Shown one piece after another: positions 11,340 to 20,620 of a DNA stretch of 64,000 nt; the first letter of the stretch is position 1, and each line of letters starts with the position of its first letter. Source of the DNA: Epithemia pelagica. Taxonomy: Eukaryota > Bacillariophyta > Bacillariophyceae > Surirellales > Surirellaceae. A program made the position numbers and the translations under genes. The notes beneath the pieces were generated by a model that saw only the letters and a program-made list of their open reading frames with translations, had not been told where the DNA came from and did not search any database. The DNA is taken from positions 1,302,001 to 1,366,000 of the forward strand of contig OX337232.1 of assembly GCA_946965045.2 (NCBI GenBank), written 5' to 3'.

Positions 11340-11930
11340 TGTCGTGGCTTGTGTCGTTGTCGTTCTTCTTCTTGTTGTTTGAGGTCAGCGTGGTTGCTTG
11401 CGTTGTCGTTGTTGATGTTGTTGTTGTCGTCGCGGCTTGTGTTGCTACTGTTGTTGTTGCCACGGCTTGTCTTGACGTTGTTGCTGTTGTCTTCGTCGCG
11501 GGTTGTGTTGTCGTCGTCGTTGTTGTCGTCGCTTGTTGTCGCGGGTTGTGTTGTTGGTGTTGGTGTTGTTGTTTCCTGTCAGCGTCGTGGATTGTGTTGT
11601 TGTTGTCGTTTGTTGATGTCGCAGTGGTGTGTTGTTGTTGCCACGGCTTGTCTTGACGTTGTTGCTGTTGTCTTCGTCGCGGGTTGTGTTGTCGTCGTCG
11701 TTGTTGTCGTCGCTTGTTGTCGCGGGTTGTGTTGTTGGTGTTGTTGTTGTTGTTGTTTCCTGTCAGCGTCGTGGATTGTGTTGTTGATGTCGCCGTGGTG
11801 TGTTTTGTTGTTGTTGTTGTTTGTTGATGTCGCCGTGGCGTGTTTTGTTGTTGTTGTTGTTTGCTGTCAGCTCCGTGGTCCGTGGATTGGGTTGTTGTCG
11901 TCGTCGTCAAAGTTTGTTTGTTGTGTTAGT
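11340..11930. repeat. GTT/GTC-rich spacer with about 180-bp direct repeat
   Basis: A strand-biased region made almost only of GTTG, GTCG and CGTC words. A unit of about 180 bp, recognisable by CCACGGCTTGTCTTGACG, occurs at about 11459 and again at about 11640. A weaker GTTGATGTCGCCGTGG sub-repeat follows near 11790 and 11823. All six frames give low-complexity Val/Cys/Leu or Thr/Gln strings, so long frames here are artefacts of composition. It sits between the divergent starts of the two accessory genes and could hold their promoters. Confidence 0.75.
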
Positions 11931-12206
11931 TCCGTCGCCGTCCTCGTCCTTGGCTGCTGGCGCGGACGATGGAGTGGCCTCCTGCGCTGTTTGATTGTTG
12001 CATCTTGCATCACCATGTGCTTCGCTCTCTCATCATTCCCGATTGTGGAATGATTGTTGATATTCAAAAAGTGGGAACGTCGTTCCCACAGGTCAAGCAC
12101 GTGTGCAGTCTTGTTGCGGACAAGGCGGGAAGCGCACGCAAGCTCTTCTACACATGGTGGAGAAGCACTTCGTTTGATTGTTGCATCTCTTCACTTTTTG
12201 GAAACC

Positions 12207-12871
12207 ATGCAAGCAGATGAGCAGAAGCAACCGGATGGATATTGCCTCACGGCAATCCTGAAGGACCAAGCTTCAGGCACCACTGCTGTCCTCAATGGTG
12301 TTGCCACTGATGGCATTGTCGTGTCGTCATCGTCGTCTTCGTTGCCTTTTTCGTTTTCTGTGGACAACTTCACAGGTGAGAAACACGTTGTACACTTGTC
12401 TCTGCTGTTTCACGTACTTACCTTTTTGTTGTATCGGTTCCAGGAACCATTTGCATCGACGGTGACTGCTGGAAGCTTGTTTACCTCGACCAGCGTCACC
12501 GTTCGATGCAATCCAAAGACCCGTTGAGCGTCATTGCCTTCAAGATGAAGGATGCTGAACGCACGGACCACGGGGTTGGTACCATTCACGAAGGAGAAGG
12601 AGAAGAAGAAGCCTCAACTGACGAGTCGTCGGACGATGGTGTTGTGTACACCAAGGACTCATTTTCTCAGGATGTCACCATGATGCAAGACGAGCGCCTT
12701 CTCAAGGCTTTCGACTTGATGAGCCCTGATTCACGACATGAACGTGAAGAGGATGATGAGTTACAGAAGAAGAAGAAGAAATGGAACAACAACAACAACA
12801 GCAATGATAGCGATGACTCACCTTTGTTTGCTCGTCGGTCGACGCGACGCAACAACAAAAAGAAGAACTAA
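12207..12871 (+). CDS. TE-1 accessory protein, 2 exons, 198 aa, unknown
   Basis: Exons 12207-12375 and 12444-12871 (CACAG|GTGAGA donor; GGTTCCAG acceptor). The splice joins NFTG to TICIDGDCWKLVYLDQRHRS in one frame. Features: a Ser run, a short globular centre (ICIDGDCWKLVYLDQ, DPLSVIAFKMKDAE), an acidic stretch (EGEGEEEASTDESSDD) and a basic tail (RRSTRRNNKKKN-stop) preceded by Lys and Asn runs. The basic tail suggests nuclear or nucleic-acid association. No family recognised. The GTTTGATTGTTG 12-mer lies 24 bp upstream of the ATG (12172-12183) and again at 11989-12000. Confidence 0.5.
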
Positions 12872-13054
12872 TCACAGGTGGTGGGGCAGCCGTTGATGAT
12901 TCTTGTTTGATTGTTGAATAATGAACCAACCCGCCAGGAATAAGTAGTAGTAGTAGTGAGCAGTGCACGTTGTTGACATGTCTGTTGTTGTGCTCGTTCA
13001 TATCCGTAGTAGTTTATCACCCGCTTTGCTTTTGCATCTGTTGTTGTTGCACGC

Positions 13055-13112
13055 TGGAGGCATGTTCTAATAGGTTATGATGCACCTTGGAGGTACGTTC
13101 TAATAGGTTATG
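13055..13112. repeat. Tandem pair near the TE-1 right end
   Basis: GGAGG(CA/TA)-x-GTTCTAATAGGTTATGA occurs twice head to tail (about 13057-13081 and 13090-13113), inside the right end of TE-1. Short subterminal repeats of this kind are common transposase-binding sites in CACTA-type elements. The function here is inference. Confidence 0.5.
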
Positions 13113-13169
13113 AGACTTCAAGAGAAGTGGAAAATAGTACTAAAGTACAAAATCGGGGTTTACTGTACC

Positions 13170-13186
13170 CCTTGTCGAACGTGAAC
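13170..13186. repeat. Right inverted end of TE-1 plus AAC duplication
   Basis: CCTTGTCGAACGTG (13170-13183) is the exact reverse complement of the left end, followed by the AAC copy at 13184-13186. Confidence 0.85.
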
Positions 13187-13983
13187 ATCTGGAAAATACC
13201 CATTCAAAAGATCCTAATGTTGACCCTCCCATGCACACAATCTGTATCAAAGCGTCCAACTTGAAGTGGAAAAAAGCGGGAACAAGAAATGACTATGTTG
13301 ATTTCAACAAGGCAAGTGAAGATATCCTATATGCCACCTGTGGTGAGGGTCACTTGCAAGGACGAGACAACAAGAGATATGATCCACTTTTGAAACTGTA
13401 TTATAGAAGACCGTTGTGTATCAATGAAAACAAAGACGTTGAGTCATGTATTGCTAATGGAGCCATGTGTGAATTCAATGGCGTTCTCCTTAAGCAAGGG
13501 GTGACATTAACTGATTTGGAGAAAATATTGATTGATGGATATTATGTTTGGAGTCTTAAGGTCACTCAAATCGAGGGAATCAAGGTGAAAATGGTTGATG
13601 GAAACCAGAACCATGTTGTTCTTTTGAAGCCTCAGACTGTTACTCAACAAGTGCAGTTCCCACTCCCCATGTTTGGCATGAAACGAGTGAGGAAAACGAT
13701 GAAAATGACGCAGCTTCCTCTCAATGTGTCCAATGCAAGGACTGTTCATAAGCTACAAGGGAGATCAATCGAATTTCTTTACATATCGAACTGGGACTAC
13801 ACGGGCAATTGGAACTATGTTTGTTTGTCGACAGTTTGCCAGCTCAAAGGCCTTTTCCTTGCAAAACCACTTATAGCCGACAAATGTCGTGGAATGTCTG
13901 CTGAATGTAAAGAGTTTCATGTACATTTCCGGACAACTAAACGTCCGCCACCCGCGGTTCAGCTCGATGAAAGACTTAATTAA

Positions 13984-14544
13984 CTTTCATTTCTAGGAAG
14001 TGCTGCCAAAGATAAATAGAATAGTCCTGTCCACTGTACTACTGATACTGAACTCAGCCGTCCTTTACCGCCTTGGCGGTTTCAATCAGTACTACTTGGA
14101 GCTGCCCACCCCGAGCTATATCTCCTTCCCCCTTAACTCTTCTCTATCTAGCGGAGTACTCCTACGCTGCATCCCCTTACAACAATGTGTTCGTGAACAG
14201 CTGAAAATGAACTCGTCTCTCATTACCAATGTCTTGAACAAAGCAAGGTTCTCAGCCAGGTCGCTTGTCTGCTTCTTCTTGTTCAATTCCTTAAACGATC
14301 TTATGGTCTTCTAATCCAGTGAACAATGGTGCTGGGAGATTTTGACTGATGTATTGTGACGAATCATACATTGATGGAGCCACATCCGCGTACAAGTCCA
14401 GAATAAAAGCTGCCATATAAGGGAGTGGACTGACAATTCTTTTGCGTCGAACCGAGAAGGTGAACTGGCCACTACCCAGTGCACGACAAATTGCAGGTTT
14501 GTCAAAGTGGATCAATGGTGGACCAATGGATGATCCTTCCATCC
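13984..14544. other. Intergenic region, 561 bp
   Basis: Between the helicase remnant stop and the phosphodiesterase gene stop. Two short frames (plus 14000-14314; minus 14291-14542) show no recognised family. The minus one abuts the phosphodiesterase stop and might be 3' UTR. Confidence 0.35.
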
Positions 14545-15981
14545 TTAGGCCAGCAATGATTGACTTCTTGTGTTATCCTCAACGTTTGGATTTCCATTTG
14601 CGTTGCCCTGGTTGCGGATGCGTGCCCACCAGGTGGAAAGAAGTTTTGGTCTCTTGTAGAAAAACAGCCCAACAATCAGTAGCGCATAGCTTGCAGCTAG
14701 TACGGAAAAGACATCCGACTTTCGAATACGCCATCGTCTCATTGGAGGAATGGGGACGTCTCGACCGCATTCGTCGAGTTCAGATTGACCGCATGTATTT
14801 CGAAGCACCGAAAGAAGCGCGTTGCCATGAAGAGCTACATTGTCCACAGCGAAGAGGGAAATTGAGTTGAAACCACCATCATAGATAAGGTCCACCATAT
14901 CAGCGTTTACGTTTGAAGCATGATTGTCTTCCAGGATGGAGGAAAAGTGGGATAAGCCCATCGCAACCGCATGTGCATCCACTTGCCACAATGCTTGAAC
15001 TTCGTTGAAAGGGTGAATGTCCAAACTGAACGGTGGTCCCAATTGCGAATTGTAATCTGATGCCTCGTTATTCGCACTGGCTAGGGCATAAGCTTGGAGC
15101 TTTTCCCATTGATCCCGTGAATTCTTGCACGATGTTTTGTTGTTGTATCCCCAGCACGTTACAAGCTCGGCTGAAACGGAATGAAGTACGAAGGAAAAGA
15201 AGTGAGAAAAGAGAAAGGATCGTCAAGTTTGTGAGATGTATGGGGTTAAATCAAATGACATACACTCAAGGTAGTTTTCTTTGGCGCAACTGCTGCCATA
15301 GTAGTCGTGGCCATCTACTGCCAGAACGTAGCCTTTTGATGCATCAGTTTGTGAAGCCTCATATTTCGCGTCACCAATTGTCCACTCATAGATGTCCCCA
15401 CATTCACGATATGGGATCCCATATTGACCATAAATTGATTCCAAGGCGCTTGTCATGGCATAGGGATCATCGTCGTATTGATTTGAATTCTCGTAGTCAA
15501 AGTGACTGGTGAGGAGGAGAACAAGTTCTGTTGGATTGTCTGCAGCCCACCGAACAATATCTTCGACCGCATCTCGGAACGTCACGGGAATGTGAATGGC
15601 TCCATGGTGGAATATTACGGTTCCATTGGTGAGCAAGAATGGTCGCAGATCGAGTGCTCTTGCTCCATTGTTTAACTGGTCGTACAAACTCCCGACTTGC
15701 GTTTTGCTATAAAAAGAGGATAGTCCAGTTTTCGAAAGTCCGACCTTAATATATCCTGTCGCAGCATCGTGGGCGAATACAAACGAGGCCTCAGAGAGAT
15801 AGAGGTCGTCGGGTTGATTGGGCAAGTAGCACGCCGGAAACGAAAAGTCTGATGCGCTATGCCGTGAACATGGTATGCGATGATAAGCTAGCACTCCAAT
15901 ATGACTTGTAAGCAACGCAGCAAAGAAGTTAACAACGATCGGAACCAAGCGAGCTCTAGGTAGATTGATGTTGCGCATCAT
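14545..15981 (-). CDS. PI-PLC-X-like phosphodiesterase, membrane anchored, 2 exons
   Basis: Exons 15981-15264 and 15170-14545 (donor GAGT|GTATGT; acceptor TTTCAG|CC) give 447 aa. An N-terminal hydrophobic segment (VPIVVNFFAALLTSHIGVLAY) is a signal peptide or anchor. The TIM-barrel pattern of the PLC-like phosphodiesterase superfamily follows: FVFAHDAATGYI (first catalytic His), GARALDLRPFLLTNGTVIFH (acidic metal or catalytic region) with HHGAI (second His), then WAADNPTELVLLLTSHF. A second hydrophobic span near the C-terminus (VFSVLAASYALLIVGLFFYK) is followed by a short tail, so the enzyme probably faces the lumen or cell exterior. It resembles PI-PLC X-domain proteins lacking C2 and Y domains. 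The substrate is unknown. Confidence 0.75.
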
Positions 15982-16522
15982 GCCAGATCAATCATCGGCT
16001 GATTTTTCTGCTTTTTTTGCGTTGCTCATGTCATTCTTTTTTGTCATTGGGCCATTTTGGTTATGGATCGCTGAACGGAGTACTTGTAGGTTATGCCTAC
16101 TATTGTATATTGCCATAGGCCGAGCCGGCCGCCTCATACCCGTTAAAGCTACATGTGGGTTTACCTTTTCGCGTTAACCTCTTCGCACCCCTCTAGCACG
16201 AAATCGAATCTACTAGCTAGAGGATCACCACTCACCACCGAGCACCGAGGTTCCTTCTTTCTTGAAGACAAGTCCAATTTCATGGAATTTGGGATCTGTG
16301 TGGTGAGAGTTGTCATGGGATAGTTATGATCAACACGGAAGCTTACTTTTGTGGCAACCGAGATCTACGAGTGACTGACTCTGAAGAAGATGGGTCCTTC
16401 CATCTAAGTCTCTTTTTCCACAGGGCTAATTCTGGCCTGGAAAGAGAGCTAAACATTGTATTTAACAAAACTCTATTATAATGGTTTCAAATATGTAAAT
16501 GTATGTGATTGGAGCAGTGCAT
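15982..16522. other. Intergenic region, 541 bp
   Basis: Between the start of the phosphodiesterase gene and the stop of the DUF6824 gene. It should include the phosphodiesterase promoter. No element or RNA gene recognised. Confidence 0.4.
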
Positions 16523-18421
16523 CTACTCCTTTTGCTCCCATGCCATCCCATTTTGCTCTGGCTGTGGTTGCTGGTGCGGCTGTGCCCCGAAATAGTTTTC
16601 TGCTGATACTTTGCTGCTCTCTTTTGATATCAGGGACACGTCTTCGTCGTCCGACTCTATTGAGAGTGGACTTCTTGATCGAAGACTTCGTTCCCATGAT
16701 GGCATGGAGGCCAACACTCGAGGTCCCTGATTAGCTTCTTGCATCATTGAAGTAGGAGCGTCAGGCATAGCTTCGTTTTCAAAAACCTTTGTTAAAGACG
16801 CTCCGCCAATCGATCCGGTTGCAGAGTGATCCCCCATCATCATACCAGATTGATTCTCGAGAACACTTCCAGCCCCTTCCATTTCCATACTTCCTTCCTC
16901 ACCACGGCCACTAAAGTAAGACGCCGCAGTGCTGAACTGTTCCGAAACCGGCAGCCAACTGTGACAGCTACCAAGCGATGAGAATGCAACAGACGAGAAT
17001 CCCACAGACGATTGTTGGTCTGGTACGGCCAGTCTTGGTGGCGGTGGCATACGTTCTTCGGACGCAACGCTTCCTTCATTGTCGTTGGCCGAACGATCCA
17101 CAAGCTGTACCTCTTGTCCTTCCCATTCAACCGCCATCTCATCTTCCGGTTCTTCCACTTGTTGATTGTGAACCTCAGGTGGTTGAGGGGCCACGGGTGG
17201 AAAGGCTGGTGCTGGTTTCTGTGCAGTGTCATTACCGCATAATATACTTCCCGCATCCCAGGATCCGATCGATCCAAGGATCTGGGTAGCCACTTGGTCC
17301 ATGAGAGTACTATTTTGTTCCTCATCAAGGCCTTGGGGTTCAATATCATGTGGTTGTGCGTGGTTGTCCACAAGCGAATTGCCACTCATGACAGAATTGC
17401 TTGACGATGGCGCAACTCGTTTCACACTTCGCTTGGTATCACTTCGGAACTTGACCATTCGCCGTTTCTTGCTGTCATCATTGTGTACATACGACAATGG
17501 TTTGCTCGAGATTGATCCCAGGGATCCACCACTTGTGACATGGGCATCGTGAGCGTCTCCAGAATTGGAATGATGGCTTCCAAGAGAGCCATTACCCGAG
17601 GTTTGTCCTCCACTAAGACTAAGGCTTTCCTCTGTCCATCTCTTGAGGCTCTCTGCGCTCGAGCTTATATAATCAGCAGTCTGCTCAAACGCTGACTTGG
17701 GCGGCGGAGGAGGATGCGGGTGGTGAGGATGCCCATGCGGCGGAGGAGGGTAATAACCCCAGTGTCCTTCGGGTGGTGGTGGTGGATAGTAGCCTGGGTG
17801 ACCTGGATGTGCATGATGGGGATGAGGAGGAGGTGGGTGAGGGGCGTGATGAGAATATCCGTAGTATGAAGGGTAAGACGGTCCCCATCCTCCCTGATAA
17901 TAGGTCGGAGATGATTGTGGTGGTGGTGGCATTTGACTTGGAGCATTAACGTGTGTTTCGTGTTCTTCCTTCTTGAGCTCTGCTCGTTGCTCGTTGATTT
18001 CCGTTTCGATTTCGGCACGAATCGTGGGAGCATTCTCACGCAGTGCTTGACTCGTCTTATCTCTAGCTTTTTCATCCCCAATGTCCCTCCAAAGACCTGT
18101 CTTCTTATCTTGCTGAAGAAACCGTCCCGGTGGATCAAGACCACGAATTTCGGAAACAATACTACTTGCTATAAGGCGCTTTTCACGCTTGAACCGCGCC
18201 GTGAGATAAACACGTTTCCGCTTCTCTACAAGCGTTCGAAAGCGCTCGTTTCCAGGGTGTGAATTAATACTCCCTCCACGCCCACACAAAACATCGTTCG
18301 GACTTGGGTCCTTTGTTGTTTCGTTCTTAAAGTCTGGTGTCGACCCAGAATCAGGTGATATTTGTGCTGTGGTATCCATATCCTCCGAAGTCGGTGTTGT
18401 CATATCTCTGTCTTCACTCAT
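16523..18421 (-). CDS. DUF6824-type diatom protein, 632 aa
   Basis: A single exon. Residues about 40-130 carry the block SPNDVLCGRGGSINSHPGNE, RFRTLVEKRKRVYLTARFKR, EKRLIASSIVSEIRGLDPPG, RFLQQDKKTGLWRDIGDEKA. This is the domain found in very many diatom proteins, often linked to putative transcriptional regulators. After it come a Pro/His/Gly/Tyr-rich segment (about 165-235), a Ser-rich part, and a long acidic Gln/Glu/Ser-rich tail. Everything outside the domain looks disordered. No other catalytic motif is visible. A DNA-binding or nuclear regulatory role is inference from the basic domain plus acidic tail. Confidence 0.75.
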   Translation of the reverse strand: MSEDRDMTTPTSEDMDTTAQISPDSGSTPDFKNETTKDPSPNDVLCGRGGSINSHPGNERFRTLVEKRKRVYLTARFKREKRLIASSIVSEIRGLDPPGRFLQQDKKTGLWRDIGDEKARDKTSQALRENAPTIRAEIETEINEQRAELKKEEHETHVNAPSQMPPPPQSSPTYYQGGWGPSYPSYYGYSHHAPHPPPPHPHHAHPGHPGYYPPPPPEGHWGYYPPPPHGHPHHPHPPPPPKSAFEQTADYISSSAESLKRWTEESLSLSGGQTSGNGSLGSHHSNSGDAHDAHVTSGGSLGSISSKPLSYVHNDDSKKRRMVKFRSDTKRSVKRVAPSSSNSVMSGNSLVDNHAQPHDIEPQGLDEEQNSTLMDQVATQILGSIGSWDAGSILCGNDTAQKPAPAFPPVAPQPPEVHNQQVEEPEDEMAVEWEGQEVQLVDRSANDNEGSVASEERMPPPPRLAVPDQQSSVGFSSVAFSSLGSCHSWLPVSEQFSTAASYFSGRGEEGSMEMEGAGSVLENQSGMMMGDHSATGSIGGASLTKVFENEAMPDAPTSMMQEANQGPRVLASMPSWERSLRSRSPLSIESDDEDVSLISKESSKVSAENYFGAQPHQQPQPEQNGMAWEQKE

Positions 18422-20620
18422 GGTCGGTGCTGCGAGAGAGTGCCGCTTTGCGAATTGGGGCGTGACTGTTGGCTACTGCGAATGATTATCAAGGAATAAA
18501 CAGCACAAAATGTATTTTGGACTTGCGAATGCCAACAACAAGGCTTCGATCCTTGGGCGTCTTTGGTTCCTATTGTCCCCTTTCCAAAGATGAAACGTTG
18601 AGCCAATCGTGTCCTTATTCTTGATCAGTGCACCTTTCTATATCGCCGATTCGTCCTTGATTAGTCTCTCTCGGGAGGAGTACTTTTTTCGTGGCCTCCT
18701 CCTCTTGTTTTCTCCGTTCGATGATGGTACATCAACAATGTACGTACACAACAAAAGGAGAGCAGCGAGGAAAGCGGTCATGAAAAAAGGATACACACGG
18801 AGCGTTGGGCCACCCCACTGTTCTCTGCTTCTCCGCGGTCTCGTGGGAGAGCCATAGATAAAATTTCATATATCATACGTAACGTTATATATTGATAATC
18901 GCTCATTTAACGTATCATCGAGTCGTTCCAGCGCACCCTGGATGCAAACAGATACCCCCTTACAAATGTTTAGAAGGTAGCACGTGAACGTGACCTAAGT
19001 AAGTTTTATCTTTTTAATTGCCCTTTCTTGGGGGCAGTGACAGATGGCCGACAAAAACATGAAAGTTAGATCTACCAGCCAATTTTTCAATCTAATCGAA
19101 TGCCAACGCAGACGATCCACCTCGGGAATGAGTCGCTACACTGTACTCGTACGGTGTTTAGGGCGAGAGGGAACAATGGATGAGACTTTTTCTCTCACAA
19201 AATCTCACTCAACGGAAATGAAAATTTGGTTTTTGGTTTCCCGGCTGGTGTGGTTCCTAAAAAATGGCCATTCGACAATCAATGTAGTGTATGTTGTATT
19301 CTATTGCCATTCCCGCCATCTGTCAGGTAGTAGTGTTTTGTTCCTAGGTAGTCTCGAGATCTTGGAACGGAAAGACCGGCCCGCTTGTTGTCTGTGCTCG
19401 ACAGCGCCAACGAAAGAAACATGAGGAACAACGACCGATCGTGCTCTGTTCAACTCCTACGATCCCCTTTCAACGACAAAGAGAAGGACGTTGAACCACT
19501 ATCCACATGCTAGTTGTCATTTTCCTTGGTTTTTCCTCCCCGCTTGTCTACGACCAATTCGCGTTGGTCTTGGTTCAACATCGAAAATCGATCCAAACTG
19601 CACAACCATTTGAGTCGTTCATCTTCCGATCTGAGTCGTATGGAATGGATACATTACCGGGAAGAAAGATGGGATCAAAGATGAGATACCTTGATTGATT
19701 GATTGAGCTTTCCCTGCTTTGTCCCGGAAAGCAACGACGTGGCCTTTAGGATGTCCCGGACCATCAACCACAAGGGATATCCTTCGAATATTGTCGAGCA
19801 TACCGTATACATCCCCGTATGTGCCAAGTATTGTTCGCAGCAACAGCAGAAGAGCATTGGTGTTTCATACGTAGCGCTGTCACGTTTCATTGGAAAATTC
19901 ATGTTTTGTCGAGCAGGAAAGTCGGAAGTCGGAATGGGCCGACGTCTTCCCACCGCTGGCCAAACGTTGATGGGCATGTCGAATTACGGCCGTCAGATGG
20001 TCAAGATAGACGGGAGGCAACATTTAGGATAACTTCTACTACTAGGTTTTTTCATGAGAAGATCATGACCATTGGTGGGGGAGCACTGCGCCGTTTGCAA
20101 AATCTTGAACCCCACACACCGCGATTCTTATACCATGGAAAGATTCTGTTAGTATCAACACCTCGCTGTAGCAAGAGATGTCGTTGATCGAATCGTCACT
20201 GGATTGGTCGTCTTGAATGATGTGAGAATAGGGATATGGGTTATGGGAATGAGCCGTTTTGTCCCGCGCCAAAATGGAATGTCGGCAGGTGCGTGGGGGA
20301 GATTCCTGCGCCGAAGCACATGCGCAGGTGACGGGTTCGCCTAAGTATTCAAAATACATAGAAGCGCATATTGGACCTGGACGCGCCCGTCAGACGGCGC
20401 GATCATTCTTTCATCTTTTGAAGTTTGACGCCAAGAACGACGAGAAACAGAGAACATCATTGCCGCCATGGTCGAAGGGTAAACATTCAATTCACAGGTA
20501 TTAGTTGACTTCGACTCTTGTGGGATCCTGACGCATCACAAAGTCGCAACAAGACAATTCATTCGCGTGGAGCGCAACCAGTCGCAACAAATCAGCAACC
20601 ACAGTTTCTGTCGTGGGGGC
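18422..20620. other. 2.2-kb intergenic region upstream of two divergent genes
   Basis: Separates the 5' ends of the DUF6824 gene (minus) and BRCA2 (plus), so it holds both promoters. Several 60-120 codon frames overlap on both strands and none shows a protein family. No repeats, inverted ends or tRNA fold noticed. A small or fast-evolving gene cannot be excluded. Confidence 0.4.

Larger units (their letters stand above)
7032..13183 (+). mobile_element. TE-1: complete 6.15-kb DNA transposon (CACTA/CMC-like ends)
   Basis: Ends: left CACGTTCGACAAGG (7032-7045) and its exact reverse complement at 13170-13183. The similarity continues inward (CCGATTTTGTA) after a 13-bp gap on one side. It is flanked by 3-bp AAC repeats and interrupts a helicase frame cleanly. 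Contents: a 1144-aa transposase-like gene (plus), a 161-aa gene (minus), a repeat-rich spacer, and a two-exon 198-aa gene (plus). A 3-bp duplication and ends starting CAC recall the CACTA/EnSpm (CMC) group, and the transposase carries a D, D, C-x2-C, E arrangement. The superfamily is inference only. With perfect ends and an intact transposase frame it may be recent and possibly active. Confidence 0.85.
6887..13983 (+). pseudogene. PIF1-like helicase remnant, 5'-truncated and split by TE-1
   Basis: Two in-frame pieces of one protein. The left piece (about 6887-7031) reads KDIPPNVVYATKTNLDRAAI and ends FAK. The right piece (13187-13983) continues HLENTHSKDPNVDPPMHT and ends in NARTVHKLQGRSIEFLYISN, YVCLSTVCQLKGLFLAKPL, then a stop. 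The right part matches the C-terminal PIF1/UvrD-type helicase block (VHKxQGxS, YVxLSxVxxLKGLFL, motifs V-VI). The left part matches the AT-x-TN-x-D-x-AIN segment of PIF1-like proteins. Removing the 6152-bp insert and one AAC copy joins the pieces in frame. The N-terminal P-loop half is absent and the frame breaks upstream of about 6887, so this was probably already a mobile-element-derived relic. Confidence 0.75.

Noticed and set aside
11099-12053. Long plus-strand frames (185-239 codons) and a 222-codon minus frame in the GTTG block
   Set aside because: They encode only Val/Cys/Leu or Thr/Gln/Asn strings produced by the simple-sequence composition; all frames are open alike.
14291-14542. 83-codon minus frame just after the phosphodiesterase stop
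   Set aside because: Could be a downstream exon, but no splice site removes the stop cleanly and the membrane-anchored end looks complete.
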